From: Ancylobacter sp. SL191
Lineage (GTDB): Bacteria > Pseudomonadota > Alphaproteobacteria > Rhizobiales > Xanthobacteraceae
NCBI RefSeq assembly: GCF_026625645.1
Contig: NZ_CP113056.1
Coordinates: 3,385,001 to 3,449,000, forward strand
Length of the DNA stretch: 64,000 bases
Direction of reading: 5' to 3'
A program made the translations under genes and the position numbers. The notes under the pieces are model-generated. The model was not told the origin of the DNA. It did no database searches and worked only from the letters and a program-made list of their open reading frames with translations. This document shows, in pieces, positions 1 through 8,203 of this stretch (the stretch's first letter is position 1; each line of letters begins with the position of its first letter).

Positions 1-2
1 AT

Positions 3-167
3 GAGCCGTGGACGCTTGAGGTGGTGGAGACTTCCGAGGGCGAGTGGGAGGAGATTAGCAAGCCGTCCGTCAAGTTCTGGCGGGTTGAGGCCGTCCGCAA
101 GAAGGTGGCCTATACCACGCTCGACCGTGCCCTGGCCGCGCTAGGCGAGAAGCTACACGCCAAATAG
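3..167 (+). CDS. C-terminal 54 codons of an unidentified phage protein, cut by the window edge
   Basis: An open frame runs from the window edge to the TAG at 165-167 and has no start inside the window. The visible residues include WTLEVVETSEGEWEEI and KKVAYTTLDRALAALGEK. They are mixed, soluble and show no motif I recognise. It is transcribed towards the repressor gene and its last codons overlap the repressor 3' end by about 15 bp, so the two converge. By position it would be the last gene of the leftward phage arm, the arm that usually holds the integrase and recombination genes. No function can be assigned. Confidence 0.6.
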   Translation, partial: EPWTLEVVETSEGEWEEISKPSVKFWRVEAVRKKVAYTTLDRALAALGEKLHAK

Positions 168-926
168 GTCGTTCATCGTCATCACCCGGTGCATCTGCAG
201 GATGAACTTCTCGGGGATTTCGATCATCGCTTCGGGATTGAGCTGCTTGAGCACCACGGCCGAGGGCGTGCGCTTGGCGAGGATCTTGATGTAAGCCTGG
301 CCTGGGTCGTCATCATGAGTGCGGGTAACCACGATCACGCTGTCGCCGATCTGGGGCCGCTGGCGCGGATCGATGAACCGCAGGTCGCCATGGGTGTGCA
401 TCGGCTCCATGGACAGGCCGCTCACATAAAGGGCGTAGATGTCCTTCCGATCCGCCAAAGCGGGCGGGCGGCGCACATAGTCCACCACTTCGGGTTCCAG
501 CGAGAAGCCCTCCACCTTGCGGATGATCGAGCCGGCGGCCGTGCCCATCACCGGCACGTTGCGCTGAAAGGATTTGACGAACGGCGCGGCAATGTCGGCA
601 TCCTCGACGCTGCTGGCCGCTGCGGGGTCAAACGGCATGGTTGGCGTGTCGGCGCCGTTGGTGCCGTTGCCGGTCGGCGTCTCGCGCGAGATGCCGGTGT
701 CTTCCTCGCCCTCGCCGGTGAGCAGCCATTCCGGCGTGGTGCGCAGCACGGGCGCGAGCTTGCGAAGGGTGCGGGTCGACACGCCGGTCTGCGTGCCCTT
801 TTCCAGCCCGACGCGGATCGAGCGGACAATGTCCGTCTTCAGCTCCCGCTTGACGGTGTATTCCGTCAGCTTGAGCTGCTTCATTCGGCGTTGAATCCGT
901 TGGAAAATTTCGTCGCCTTCGCTCAT
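153..926 (-). CDS. phage repressor, XRE-type HTH plus S24 (LexA/CI-like) protease domain
   Basis: A protein of 257 residues, the likely lysogeny repressor. Residues 1-70 form a helical DNA-binding region typical of CI-like repressors and end in the characteristic TPEWLLTGEGEE. A polar linker follows, then an S24 peptidase fold. An Ala-Gly pair at 131-132 (GTAAGS) is the expected self-cleavage site, Ser172 in GLSMEP is the nucleophile, and Lys214 (YIK) is a likely general base. RecA-stimulated autocleavage is therefore expected from the family. The ATG at 926 is chosen because the HTH begins just after it; the frame stays open to 1163, but that extension would cross the operator region. It is transcribed away from the early operon across a short shared control region. 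Confidence 0.9.
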   Translation of the reverse strand: MSEGDEIFQRIQRRMKQLKLTEYTVKRELKTDIVRSIRVGLEKGTQTGVSTRTLRKLAPVLRTTPEWLLTGEGEEDTGISRETPTGNGTNGADTPTMPFDPAAASSVEDADIAAPFVKSFQRNVPVMGTAAGSIIRKVEGFSLEPEVVDYVRRPPALADRKDIYALYVSGLSMEPMHTHGDLRFIDPRQRPQIGDSVIVVTRTHDDDPGQAYIKILAKRTPSAVVLKQLNPEAMIEIPEKFILQMHRVMTMNDLFGV

Positions 927-970
927 GGAGCGGGACGATACCCGCGTTTTTTCCTGCGTGTTAGCGCATA

Positions 971-1005
971 AAAACCCGCTTTCGGTGATTGACATAGCGG
1001 GTTTT
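971..1005. promoter_or_regulatory. inverted repeat in the repressor/early-operon control region (putative operator)
   Basis: A perfect 10-bp inverted repeat, AAAACCCGCT at 971-980 and AGCGGGTTTT at 996-1005, is separated by 15 bp. A TTGACA hexamer at 989-994, in rightward orientation, lies between the arms. This is where the operators of a CI/Cro switch would be expected, so the repeat is a good candidate for repressor binding over a rightward promoter. I see no convincing -10 at 17 bp. The repeat could also form a hairpin in RNA, but it sits between divergent genes rather than at a gene end. Confidence 0.55.
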
Positions 1006-1026
1006 TCCCCGCAACTTGCCGTTGCC

Positions 1027-1311
1027 ATGACACTCATCTCCCAGATCCTCGCCGTCGCCGACGTGTTCTGCAGTGCCCGCCGCCTGTCACAGGCGCGGGT
1101 CTCGACACTCGTTTTCAACGATGGAAAGCGGCTGGCGCGGCTCGCGGCGGGGCGCGATCTCAATACCGGCAGCTACGAGTCGGCGATGGCCTGGTTTTCG
1201 TCGAACTGGCCGGCCGGCGCGGCCTGGCCTTCTGCCGTTCCGCGCCCCGCCGTGCGTGTGGAGATGGTCCGGCCTTGGTCATCCGCCACGAAGTCGGATG
1301 AGGCCGCGTGA
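1027..1311 (+). CDS. small phage protein in the Cro position
   Basis: A 94-residue protein whose first 62 residues look like a compact helical domain (MTLISQILAVADVFCSARRL, then VSTLVFNDGKRLARLAAG and SYESAMAWFSSNWP). The segment around residues 19-40 could form an HTH. The C-terminus is low complexity. It is the first gene right of the control region and diverges from the repressor, the place of Cro or of an early regulator. I recognise the type as common in alphaproteobacterial prophages but know of no proven function. The ATG at 1027 is preferred to the frame's earlier ATG at 925, which would lie inside the repressor gene. Confidence 0.6.
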   Translation: MTLISQILAVADVFCSARRLSQARVSTLVFNDGKRLARLAAGRDLNTGSYESAMAWFSSNWPAGAAWPSAVPRPAVRVEMVRPWSSATKSDEAA

Positions 1312-1424
1312 TGGCTCGTCTTTCCCCTCCCCGCCTCCAGCCGCAGCAGGCGCTCCAGCGCCCGGCGCAGCTTTTCGCGCGGGGTGGGTTCCGTTCCGCG
1401 CGTATCGAAGAGTTGCAGCTTCAT
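1173..1424 (-). CDS. possible small phage protein, antisense to the Cro-position gene (weak)
   Basis: An 83-codon frame starting at the ATG at 1424, after GGGGGA at good spacing on the minus strand. The N-terminus, MKLQLFDTRGTEPTPREKLR followed by RALERLLRLEAG, looks like a plausible amphipathic helical protein. The C-terminal half overlaps the 3' part of the opposite gene and reads like antisense sequence. If real it would be cotranscribed with the repressor. It fills the otherwise empty 1312-1555 stretch. It may equally be chance coding in GC-rich DNA. Confidence 0.3.
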   Translation of the reverse strand: MKLQLFDTRGTEPTPREKLRRALERLLRLEAGRGKTSHHAASSDFVADDQGRTISTRTAGRGTAEGQAAPAGQFDENQAIADS

Positions 1425-1555
1425 GTTCGTCCCCCGCCCTGCGGCCCGCCGTGATCTGACGGGCTGAACTGACCACGACACGACCCTTTCCCCCTCCGGG
1501 AAAACGCACGGCGTTTTCCCGCGTGAGCCCTCTTGACCATTTTCCGAGGTGCATC

Positions 1556-2071
1556 ATGGCCGAACGCGCCATTTCCGAAGCGTGGTTTCATCGCATCAAG
1601 GCGGCGACGCGCGACCTGGTGAAGGCCTGCGGCGGCATCGAGCGCGCGGCCGAAATCTCCCATGTGGGCAAGAGCACCGTGGGGCGCTGGCAGCACGCCG
1701 GCGAGGAAGACATCATCCCGCTGCCCGCCGTGATCGCGCTCGAAGCCGATTGCGACCGGCCTTACGTGACCCGTGTGATGGCCGACCTGAACGGGCGCGG
1801 CCTGACCGACCCGGAGGCCTCGCGCGAGGCGGCGGGCTGCCTGATGGCCCGGCACAACGCGCTGATGGGCCAGTTCACCGCGCTCACCACCGAGGTGCTG
1901 GCCGCGAAGGCGGATGGGCACGTCTCCCCCGCCGAGGCGGAGATGGTGGACCGCGCCGCCGCCTCGCTCGAGCGCAATCTCGCCGACTTCCGCGCCACCT
2001 GCGCGGCGAAGAAGGCCGGCGCGCCGGACGATGGCGCTGGCATCACCCGCCTTCCGCGCCGGGGGTTTTGA
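1556..2071 (+). CDS. phage HTH regulator, CII-like
   Basis: A protein of 171 residues. Residues 15-60 contain a recognisable helix-turn-helix of the XRE/CII sort (DLVKACGGIERAAEIS, then GKSTVGRWQHAG), followed by a helical C-terminal half probably used for oligomerisation. It is the first gene of the tightly packed early operon, so a role in activating lysogenic or early transcription is reasonable inference. GAGGTG at 1546-1551 is a good ribosome binding site for the ATG at 1556; the frame's earlier ATG at 1523 has none as good. The stop overlaps the next start (TGATG). Confidence 0.7.
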   Translation: MAERAISEAWFHRIKAATRDLVKACGGIERAAEISHVGKSTVGRWQHAGEEDIIPLPAVIALEADCDRPYVTRVMADLNGRGLTDPEASREAAGCLMARHNALMGQFTALTTEVLAAKADGHVSPAEAEMVDRAAASLERNLADFRATCAAKKAGAPDDGAGITRLPRRGF

Positions 2072-2745
2072 TGCGCGCCCCCTTCTCGCCCGAGGAAGAC
2101 ACGCGGCTCGCGGCGCTGTTCGCCGAGGGTTTTTCGGATTCGCAGATCGCCGCGAAGCTGGGCGCCGAGGGCTTCCCCAAGCGCTCGCCCAATTCCGTCA
2201 TCGGCCGCCGGCACCGCAAGGGCATCGTCGATGCCGCGCGGGCGCGTCAGGTGACGCCTCTGCCGAAGGTGGAACGGCGGGCACCGCCCAAGGCCGTGGC
2301 CACGCGCACCGCCGCCGCCGAGGTGAAGCGGCTGGCAGGGCGGGCGCGCGATCTTGGCATGACCAACCTTGCGGCGGAGATGGAGCGCGCGGGCCGCGAC
2401 CCCGGCGAGGTTCTGGCCGTGGCTGCCACTGCCGAGGCGCGCCTTGCCGATTGTCTCGCGCTCACGCCCGCCAGCCTGCCCGCGCCGCCGGACCTTCGGC
2501 GCGGCATCCCCTTCCTCGGCGCACCGAATGAGGCCTGCCGCTTCCCGCTCTGGGCGGATGATGCCCGCCCTTCGGTGGAGGCGATGCGCATTTGCGGCGC
2601 GCCGGTGCGGCCCGGGCGGCCCTATTGCCCGGCCTGCTGCGCCCTTGCCTATGTGCCGGTTGATCCGCGCCGGGAGCGCGCCCGGCAGGCGGCGCAGGAC
2701 GAGCGGACGGCGCGCCGTCGCACGCAGGCATGGAGCGCGGCATGA
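2071..2745 (+). CDS. GcrA-like cell cycle regulator, phage-encoded
   Basis: A protein of 224 residues with both hallmarks of the GcrA family. At the N-terminus is an HTH of the pattern FSPEEDTRLAALFAEGFSDS, then QIAAKLG and SVIGRRHRKGI (GcrA has a similar ...RNAVIGKVHRLGL). At the C-terminus is a Cys-rich end, ACRFPLW...ICGAPVRPGRPYCPACCALAY, matching the terminal GcrA domain that contacts RNA polymerase sigma70. In Caulobacter, GcrA is an alphaproteobacterial factor whose DNA binding responds to adenine methylation of GANTC. Here it lies two genes before a DNA methyltransferase. It is longer than the bacterial protein because of a charged middle section. The start overlaps the previous stop. 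Confidence 0.8.
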   Translation: MRAPFSPEEDTRLAALFAEGFSDSQIAAKLGAEGFPKRSPNSVIGRRHRKGIVDAARARQVTPLPKVERRAPPKAVATRTAAAEVKRLAGRARDLGMTNLAAEMERAGRDPGEVLAVAATAEARLADCLALTPASLPAPPDLRRGIPFLGAPNEACRFPLWADDARPSVEAMRICGAPVRPGRPYCPACCALAYVPVDPRRERARQAAQDERTARRRTQAWSAA

Positions 2746-3158
2746 GCTCCTCTCATCGCGGCACGCGCCGCTGCCTCGCCCCCGCCGGATGGACGCCGGA
2801 GATGGATGCGCTGCTGGCTGATGGGCTGGCGCAGCGCCTGACCTATCGCGCCATTGGCGAGACGATGCGCGCCGCCGGCTTCGGCGACCGCTCGGCCGAC
2901 GCGGTGCGCGAGCGCGCCAAGCGGCTGGATCTGGTCGCGACCGATGGCCTGACCGAAGTCCCGCTGGATTGCCGGCGCAGCGGGGCGGACCCGCTGCTCG
3001 CCGCGCTGGCGCGGGCGCATGAGACGCCGCCGGCCGACGTGCCGGTGGTGATGACCAGCGTGCCGGTGAATGGGCGCCTCCTCGTGCCGGTCAGCGGCGG
3101 CGCCGGCAGCCCGGGCGCGCTCTGCGCCGAGGGCGGGCAAACGGCGAAGGGGTGGTGA
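2742..3158 (+). CDS. small phage protein with GcrA/Myb-like N-terminal HTH
   Basis: A protein of 138 residues. Residues 17-65 (GWTPEMDALLADGLAQRLTY followed by RAIGETM...SADAVRERAKRLDL) follow the same tryptophan-led, three-helix layout as the GcrA/SANT-type HTH in the preceding gene. A DNA-binding role is therefore likely. The rest is unstructured or beta-rich, with no recognised domain and no Cys-rich tail. It overlaps the GcrA-like gene by ATGA and probably arose as a diverged or truncated relative; that is inference from the layout only. Confidence 0.6.
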   Translation: MSSSHRGTRRCLAPAGWTPEMDALLADGLAQRLTYRAIGETMRAAGFGDRSADAVRERAKRLDLVATDGLTEVPLDCRRSGADPLLAALARAHETPPADVPVVMTSVPVNGRLLVPVSGGAGSPGALCAEGGQTAKGW

Positions 3159-3160
3159 GC

Positions 3161-3622
3161 ATGGACGGATGGCAGGATCTTGAGCCCGAGGTGAAGGCCG
3201 CGCCCGTGTCGGCGCCGGTTCGGTTCGGCTTGCGCGTGATGGCGAAGGGCCGGGCGCGCGGTGTCGTGCTGGTACGCCGGGAGGTGGTCACCGCTCTGGC
3301 CATGAGCACGCACCGGGTTGATGTGCGTCTCGGAACCGGCGCCAACACCCATCTGCTCGCCATCGTCCCGAGTGACTCGGGCCGGTTTGAGCTGCTGGAG
3401 ATGGGCACGGCGAAGGGCGGCGGCACCTTTCGCGTGATGCTCCCCCACATTGACAAGTGGCCGAACACGAACTTCTCGGTCATGGCGGTCGGGCACGAGA
3501 TTCAGGAGCAGGGCAAGAAGCGCATCCTGGTCGTGAAGCTGCCTCCCGTGTGCTGGGATGCCGCAACCCGCGAGCGGGCATTGAAGGCCGCGTCCGTCCG
3601 CCCTTCGGGCCCACGGAGCTGA
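3161..3622 (+). CDS. unidentified phage early protein
   Basis: A protein of 153 residues, predicted soluble and rich in beta-strand. Residues 20-110 include VRFGLRVMAKGRARGVVLVR, HRVDVRLGTGANTHLLAIV and GTFRVMLPH. I do not recognise a family. The ATG at 3161 is chosen; in-frame GTG codons at 3152 and 3155 just upstream are alternatives and overlap the preceding gene. It sits mid-way in the early operon between DNA-binding proteins and a methyltransferase, so a part in DNA metabolism or regulation is possible but unproven. Confidence 0.6.
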   Translation: MDGWQDLEPEVKAAPVSAPVRFGLRVMAKGRARGVVLVRREVVTALAMSTHRVDVRLGTGANTHLLAIVPSDSGRFELLEMGTAKGGGTFRVMLPHIDKWPNTNFSVMAVGHEIQEQGKKRILVVKLPPVCWDAATRERALKAASVRPSGPRS

Positions 3623-3623
3623 C

Positions 3624-3857
3624 ATGCTCGCCCGCACGCGCCGCCCCATCCTCATCATCCGCCGCCGCCCGTGGCGCCGCATCGTGCCCGTGGTGCGGGC
3701 GCTGGCCGCGCGCGGCATGTGGCGGCGCGAGATCGCCCGGCGGCTGCGGATTTCCGATGGGTATGTCACCCGCGCCCTCACGGCGGGCGGCGGCGTGTGG
3801 AGCCCGGCGGAGTGGGAGCGGCTGACCGCCGCGCACAGAGCGGAGATGCGGCGGTGA
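3624..3857 (+). CDS. small Arg-rich HTH protein
   Basis: A protein of 77 residues with 20 or more arginines. Residues 28-52 ([20 protein letters not shown] followed by TRALT) form a convincing helix-turn-helix of the resolvase/sigma4 sort. The strongly basic N-terminus ([16 protein letters not shown]) would add non-specific DNA contact. It starts 2 bp after the previous stop and its own stop overlaps the GTG of the methyltransferase gene. It is probably a phage transcriptional regulator; its target is unknown. Confidence 0.6.
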   Translation: MLARTRRPILIIRRRPWRRIVPVVRALAARGMWRREIARRLRISDGYVTRALTAGGGVWSPAEWERLTAAHRAEMRR

Positions 3858-5176
3858 GTGACATCTGCATTCTCGACGGCCGGGTGATGATCCACCTCGG
3901 CGACGTGCGCGCGCGGCTGGCCGCGATGGCGCCGGACAGCGTGGATTGCGTCGTCACCAGCCCGCCCTATTGGGGGCTCCGCGACTATGGCGTTGACGGC
4001 CAGATCGGGCTGGAGCGGACGCTCGGCGAGCATATCGATGTCATGCTCGAGGTGTTTCGCCTCGTGCGGCGGGTGCTGAAGCCATCAGGCACGCTCTGGC
4101 TCAACTATGGCGACTGCTACGCCACCAGCCCGAACGGGCGCTCGGCTGCGGCCACGAAGGCCGCGGGTAAGGATGACCGGACTTTCCGGGACAAGCCGTT
4201 CTCGACCATTGGGCCGATCTATGATCCGGCCGGTGGTGCAAAGGGCGGCGGCGTTCGCGGCGAGAACAAGGGTAACGCCAACGACACACCGAGCGGTCGC
4301 ATCGTCGCCGGTGGCGTGCTCAAGCCGAAAGACCTCTGCATGGTGCCGAACCGGCTCGCCATCGCCCTGCAGGAAGATGGCTGGTGGGTGCGCTCGGAGA
4401 TCATTTGGGGCAAGCCGAACCCGATGCCGGAAAGCGCCCGCGACCGGCCGGCTACCGCGCATGAGAAGGTGTTCCTGCTCTCCAAGGCAGAGCGCTATTT
4501 CTTTGACTCGAAGGCGGTTCGGCAGGGTGCAGCGCCTGCATCGCTCGCACGCTGGGCGCAGGACGTTGACGCCCAGGCCGGCTCGGAGCGCGCGAACGCC
4601 GGGCAGCGACGCACCGCGCCCATGAAAGCGGTCGGCGGCCCTCGAACCAAACAGGGCGATATCGCCAGCAGTGCCGCAAGTGCGGGCGCATCGAGTGGTC
4701 GCCGCATGGCTGGCTTCAATGAACGCTGGGATGCACAGGAGAAGGTCCGCGCCTCTGCCGTCGCATCCCCGCGCCATGCCGGGCACATCAACCACACCGG
4801 CATAGAGGCCACTCCGCGCGGGCTTGGCCGCAACCTGCGCAACTACGAGCCCGCGCCGCTCGGTGTCTGGCCCGTGGCGCCGCAGCCCTTCTCCGACGCC
4901 CATTTCGCAACCTTTCCGCCGGAGCTGGCAGAGCGGTGCATCCTCGCCGGCTGTCCGAAGGATGGCCTGGTGCTCGACCCGTTCGGCGGCGCCGGCACCA
5001 CGGGCCTTGTCGCTGCCCGCCACGGGCGCCGGGCGGTGCTGATCGAACTCAACCCCGACTATGCCGAGATCGCGCGCCGGCGGATCGAGCTCGACTGGAA
5101 GGTGCCTCAGGCGCCGGCATCGGTCGATTTCGGCCCGCTCTTCGCGGCGCCCGTCCAGCCGGAGGCCGCGGAATGA
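3854..5176 (+). CDS. DNA N-4 cytosine / N-6 adenine methyltransferase, beta-group
   Basis: A protein of 440 residues. The catalytic motif IV, TSPPYW, is at residues 35-40, and the AdoMet-binding motif [10 protein letters not shown], is near the C-terminus at 375-383. That order (IV before I) defines the beta group, which also includes CcrM. Between them lie about 300 residues, including a long low-complexity stretch (about 225-320) that is probably target recognition or linker. Phage enzymes of this kind protect against host restriction or modulate gene expression. The target sequence cannot be read from the protein. The start is GTG at 3854, overlapping the previous stop (GTGA). There is no cognate restriction gene nearby, so it is an orphan enzyme. 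Confidence 0.88.
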   Translation: MSDICILDGRVMIHLGDVRARLAAMAPDSVDCVVTSPPYWGLRDYGVDGQIGLERTLGEHIDVMLEVFRLVRRVLKPSGTLWLNYGDCYATSPNGRSAAATKAAGKDDRTFRDKPFSTIGPIYDPAGGAKGGGVRGENKGNANDTPSGRIVAGGVLKPKDLCMVPNRLAIALQEDGWWVRSEIIWGKPNPMPESARDRPATAHEKVFLLSKAERYFFDSKAVRQGAAPASLARWAQDVDAQAGSERANAGQRRTAPMKAVGGPRTKQGDIASSAASAGASSGRRMAGFNERWDAQEKVRASAVASPRHAGHINHTGIEATPRGLGRNLRNYEPAPLGVWPVAPQPFSDAHFATFPPELAERCILAGCPKDGLVLDPFGGAGTTGLVAARHGRRAVLIELNPDYAEIARRRIELDWKVPQAPASVDFGPLFAAPVQPEAAE

Positions 5177-6825
5177 CGCGCAAGATTCTTGTGGCCGACC
5201 TTCTCTGCGGCGCCGGCGGTTCGTCGACCGGTGCGGAGCGTGCGCTGATCGATCTCGGCTACAACGTCGAGGAGATAATCCTCACCTGTGTCAATCACTG
5301 GCCGACGGCGATCGACACTCACACCCGCAACCACCCGCGCGCCCGGCACTTCGTGCAGGACATCGCGACCGTGCGCCCGCATCTGCTGGTGCCGGAGGGT
5401 TATCTCGACCTGTTGATGGCTTCTCCGACCTGCACCCACCATTCGGTGGCGCGCGGCGGTAAGCCGACCAGCGACCAGCAGCGCAGCGACCCCTGGCACA
5501 TCATCACCTGGCTCACCGAGCTCCGGGTGACGCGCATCATCATCGAAAATGTGTGGGAATTCACCGGCTGGGGGCCGGTCGACCCGAAGACGGGCAAGCC
5601 CATCGCGGCGCGAAAGGGCGAGTATTTCTGGGCGTGGATCAATGCCCTGAAGGCGCTCGGCTTCGAGGTGGAGTGGCGCAAGCTGAACGCCGCCGACTAT
5701 GGCGACGCCACCACGCGCTCGCGCTTCATCCTGATGGGGCGCTCCGACGGGAAGCCGATCCAGTGGCCGACGCCGACGCACAAGCGCCGGGACGAGGCGG
5801 CCGAGGGTCTGTTCGCGGCGATGGATACGCGCAAGCCCTGGCGGCCGGCGCGCGACATCATCGACTGGTCGATCAAGGGCCGGTCGATCTTCAACCGCAA
5901 GAAGAACCTCGCGCCGAAGACGATGGCCCGCATCTATGCCGGCGCGGTGAAACACGGCTGGCCCGAGCCCTTCCTCGTCATCCTGCGCAACCATATGGCC
6001 GGGCAGAGCGTGGATGGCCCGCTGCCGACGATCGCGGCAAATGGCACCCATATCGGACTGGCGCAGCCGGTGCTGCTGGAGCCCTTCATCCTGTCGCAGG
6101 CCTCGGGCGGCGCGCCGCGCTCGGTGGCCGAACCGATGCCGACGCAGACGACGGGCGGCGCCGGCGGCGCCCATGCGCTGATCTCCCCCTATTACGGCTC
6201 CGGCTCGGGCGAGACGTGCACCGGCGCAGAGGAGCCGCTGCCGACGGTCACCACCAAGGATCGCTTCGGGCTTGTCGTCCCCGTCACCCAATCGGGCGGC
6301 GGCGCCACGGCGCGCGATGTCGCGCAGCCCATTCCGACGCTCACCACGGCCAAGGGCGGCGAGTTCGCCGTGGTCATGCCGGTGACGCACCATGACGGCA
6401 GCGACCGCGTGCGCGACACTTCTGAGCCGCTGCCGACCATCACCGGCGCCAACCGGGGCGAACTTGCCTTCATCGCCGCGCAGTTTGGCGAGCGCGCGGG
6501 GCAGGCGCCGCGCGTGCATGACATCGACGATCCGGCGCCCACTCTATGCGCCAGCGGCCGGGTGAACCTCGTCTCGGGCGAGGTGGACGGGCGGCAGTAC
6601 GACATCCTGTTCCGCATGCTGGAGCCGCACGAGCTCGCCGCCGCCATGGGCTTCAACACCGAAGACCAGGCCTATGAGTTCGCCGGCACGAAGACAGAGC
6701 AGATCAAGCAGATCGGCAACGCCGTGAGCGTGGCGAAGATGAAGGCGTGCGTCGGCGCGATCATGGCCGACGCGGCGCCCCGGCGCCGGTCGCGGCCAAT
6801 CGAGTTTCGGGAGGCGGCGGAATGA
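5173..6825 (+). CDS. C5 cytosine DNA methyltransferase with PLPT-repeat target-recognition region
   Basis: A protein of 550 residues. Motif I is [12 protein letters not shown] (9-20). The catalytic motif IV is SPTCTHHS (84-91) with Cys87, so the usual Pro-Cys is Thr-Cys. Motif VI is ENV (125-127), motif VIII TTRSR (180-184) and motif X QIGNAVSV (513-520). Between motifs VIII and X lie six copies of a unit centred on P-[LMIA]-P-T at residues 283, 321, 355, 386, 419 and 454, spaced 31-38 residues apart. It overlaps the previous methyltransferase gene by ATGA and no restriction gene accompanies it. A role in masking phage DNA from host restriction is the usual inference. Confidence 0.88.
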   Translation: MTRKILVADLLCGAGGSSTGAERALIDLGYNVEEIILTCVNHWPTAIDTHTRNHPRARHFVQDIATVRPHLLVPEGYLDLLMASPTCTHHSVARGGKPTSDQQRSDPWHIITWLTELRVTRIIIENVWEFTGWGPVDPKTGKPIAARKGEYFWAWINALKALGFEVEWRKLNAADYGDATTRSRFILMGRSDGKPIQWPTPTHKRRDEAAEGLFAAMDTRKPWRPARDIIDWSIKGRSIFNRKKNLAPKTMARIYAGAVKHGWPEPFLVILRNHMAGQSVDGPLPTIAANGTHIGLAQPVLLEPFILSQASGGAPRSVAEPMPTQTTGGAGGAHALISPYYGSGSGETCTGAEEPLPTVTTKDRFGLVVPVTQSGGGATARDVAQPIPTLTTAKGGEFAVVMPVTHHDGSDRVRDTSEPLPTITGANRGELAFIAAQFGERAGQAPRVHDIDDPAPTLCASGRVNLVSGEVDGRQYDILFRMLEPHELAAAMGFNTEDQAYEFAGTKTEQIKQIGNAVSVAKMKACVGAIMADAAPRRRSRPIEFREAAE

Positions 6826-6998
6826 TGCGCCCTATCTTCGCCCTGGTCCTCGGCTCGGTGGCGGCCCCGCTTTCCATCGGCATGGGGCTCATTGTGCAGG
6901 CCCTCTTTCCGGGCCTCGCCGGCACCATGGCGGGCATGATCGGCGGAGCGATCACCCTTCCCTTGCTGGTGGCGCTTGTGGGGATGGCGCGCTCATGA
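6822..6998 (+). CDS. small two-helix membrane protein
   Basis: A protein of 58 residues with two hydrophobic segments (about 4-26 and 32-54) joined by a short turn containing FPGLAGT. It is Gly- and Met-rich and carries almost no charge. It starts at ATG 6822, overlapping the methyltransferase stop (ATGA), with a second ATG directly after it. Its own end overlaps the primase start by ATGA. A membrane protein is unusual between DNA-modification and replication genes. A superinfection-exclusion or membrane-anchoring role is possible, but nothing in the sequence shows it. Confidence 0.6.
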   Translation: MMRPIFALVLGSVAAPLSIGMGLIVQALFPGLAGTMAGMIGGAITLPLLVALVGMARS

Positions 6999-8203
6999 TC
7001 TCCGAAGCTGCCCTCGCGGATCTGCGCCGCCGCAACCCGGTCGCCGAGGTGGCCGGCAAATGGGTCAGCTTGCGCAAATCCTCCTCGCCGAAATGGCAGA
7101 TGGCCGGCCCGTGCCCGATCCACTCCTTGAAGCCGCACGCCAAGGATTCGACCGCCTTCGTGTGCGATGCCGAGCGCTGGGTATGCGCCGGCTGCGGCAA
7201 GGCCGGCGACGTCATCGCGCTGGTGATGGAGCGCGAGCACAAGAGTTTTCCCGAGGCCGTCGAATGGCTCGGTGGCGTCCAGGATGTCGACCCAGCGGAG
7301 GAGGCCCGGCGCGCGGCGGCGGCGGCTGAGAAAAAACGCCAGCAGGATGCCGCGACCGCGCGCTACCGCGAGGAGGAGCGCGAGCGGCTGCACCGCTGGT
7401 GGAAGCACGGCCAGCACTGGCGCGGCACGCCGGTGGAGACTTATCTGCGCGAGGTTCGCGGCGTGGAGATCCCCGCCACGGCGCGGCTGCGCTACCGTTT
7501 CGACACGCCCTTCACCGTGGTGGACGGGAAGGATGAATGGGGCAACGTGCTGTACCGCGTGATCCATCGCGGCCCGGCCATGCTGGGCGCCATCACGGCG
7601 CCGGACGGCCGGTTCTCCGGTCTGCACATCACCTGGCTGGATCTCGCACGGCCCAAGGGCAAGGCGGTGATCGTCGACCCGAAAACGGGCGAGGTTCAGC
7701 CGGCCAAGAAGATGCGCGGCACCAAGCAGGGCTGCGTGATCGAGCTGCTGCGCTGCGCCAGCCCGCACATGCTGGTGGCGGGCGAAGGTATCGAAACCGT
7801 GCTGTCGGTCTACACCGCCCGGCTGCGGCGGGGGCTGTCGATGGACGGCATCGCCATGTGGGCGGCGGGCGACCTCGGCAATCTGGCGGGGGCGGCGGCG
7901 ATCGGCTGCTCGGAGCGGCATCCCGACCTGAAGGATGCCGCCGGCCGCACGCGGCGCGTGCCCGGCGCCACCCCCGACTTCGACCGGCCGGCCATGGTGG
8001 TGCCCGACAGCGTGGGCGACCTGCGGCTTCTGGCCGATGGCGACAGCGACCCGTTCTCCACCCGGCTGGTGATGGACCGCGCCGTTGCGCGCCACGCCCG
8101 GGAGGGCCGGCGCATCAGCGTGGCATGGCCGCAGCCGGGCCTCGACTTCGACGATATGCGCCGCGCGGCGCGAAACGCTGGCCAGCCGGCGGAGGTGGCG
8201 TGA
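6995..8203 (+). CDS. phage DNA primase, CHC2 zinc finger plus Toprim-like domain
   Basis: A protein of 402 residues. The N-terminal zinc-binding domain is CPIH (Cys40, His43) with CAGC (Cys64, Cys67), followed by GDVIALVMERE as in bacterial and phage primases. A charged helical linker (residues 95-145) joins it to a Toprim-like half with GEGIETVLS at 263-271 and WAAGDLGNLAG beyond, the acidic residues that hold catalytic metal. It would synthesise RNA primers for phage replication. The next gene encodes the matching D5-type helicase and overlaps it by one base. Confidence 0.85.
   Translation: MISEAALADLRRRNPVAEVAGKWVSLRKSSSPKWQMAGPCPIHSLKPHAKDSTAFVCDAERWVCAGCGKAGDVIALVMEREHKSFPEAVEWLGGVQDVDPAEEARRAAAAAEKKRQQDAATARYREEERERLHRWWKHGQHWRGTPVETYLREVRGVEIPATARLRYRFDTPFTVVDGKDEWGNVLYRVIHRGPAMLGAITAPDGRFSGLHITWLDLARPKGKAVIVDPKTGEVQPAKKMRGTKQGCVIELLRCASPHMLVAGEGIETVLSVYTARLRRGLSMDGIAMWAAGDLGNLAGAAAIGCSERHPDLKDAAGRTRRVPGATPDFDRPAMVVPDSVGDLRLLADGDSDPFSTRLVMDRAVARHAREGRRISVAWPQPGLDFDDMRRAARNAGQPAEVA

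Noticed and set aside
3854..6825. Restriction-modification system
   Set aside because: Two methyltransferases are adjacent but no endonuclease or specificity gene is in the neighbourhood, so they are treated as orphan phage enzymes.
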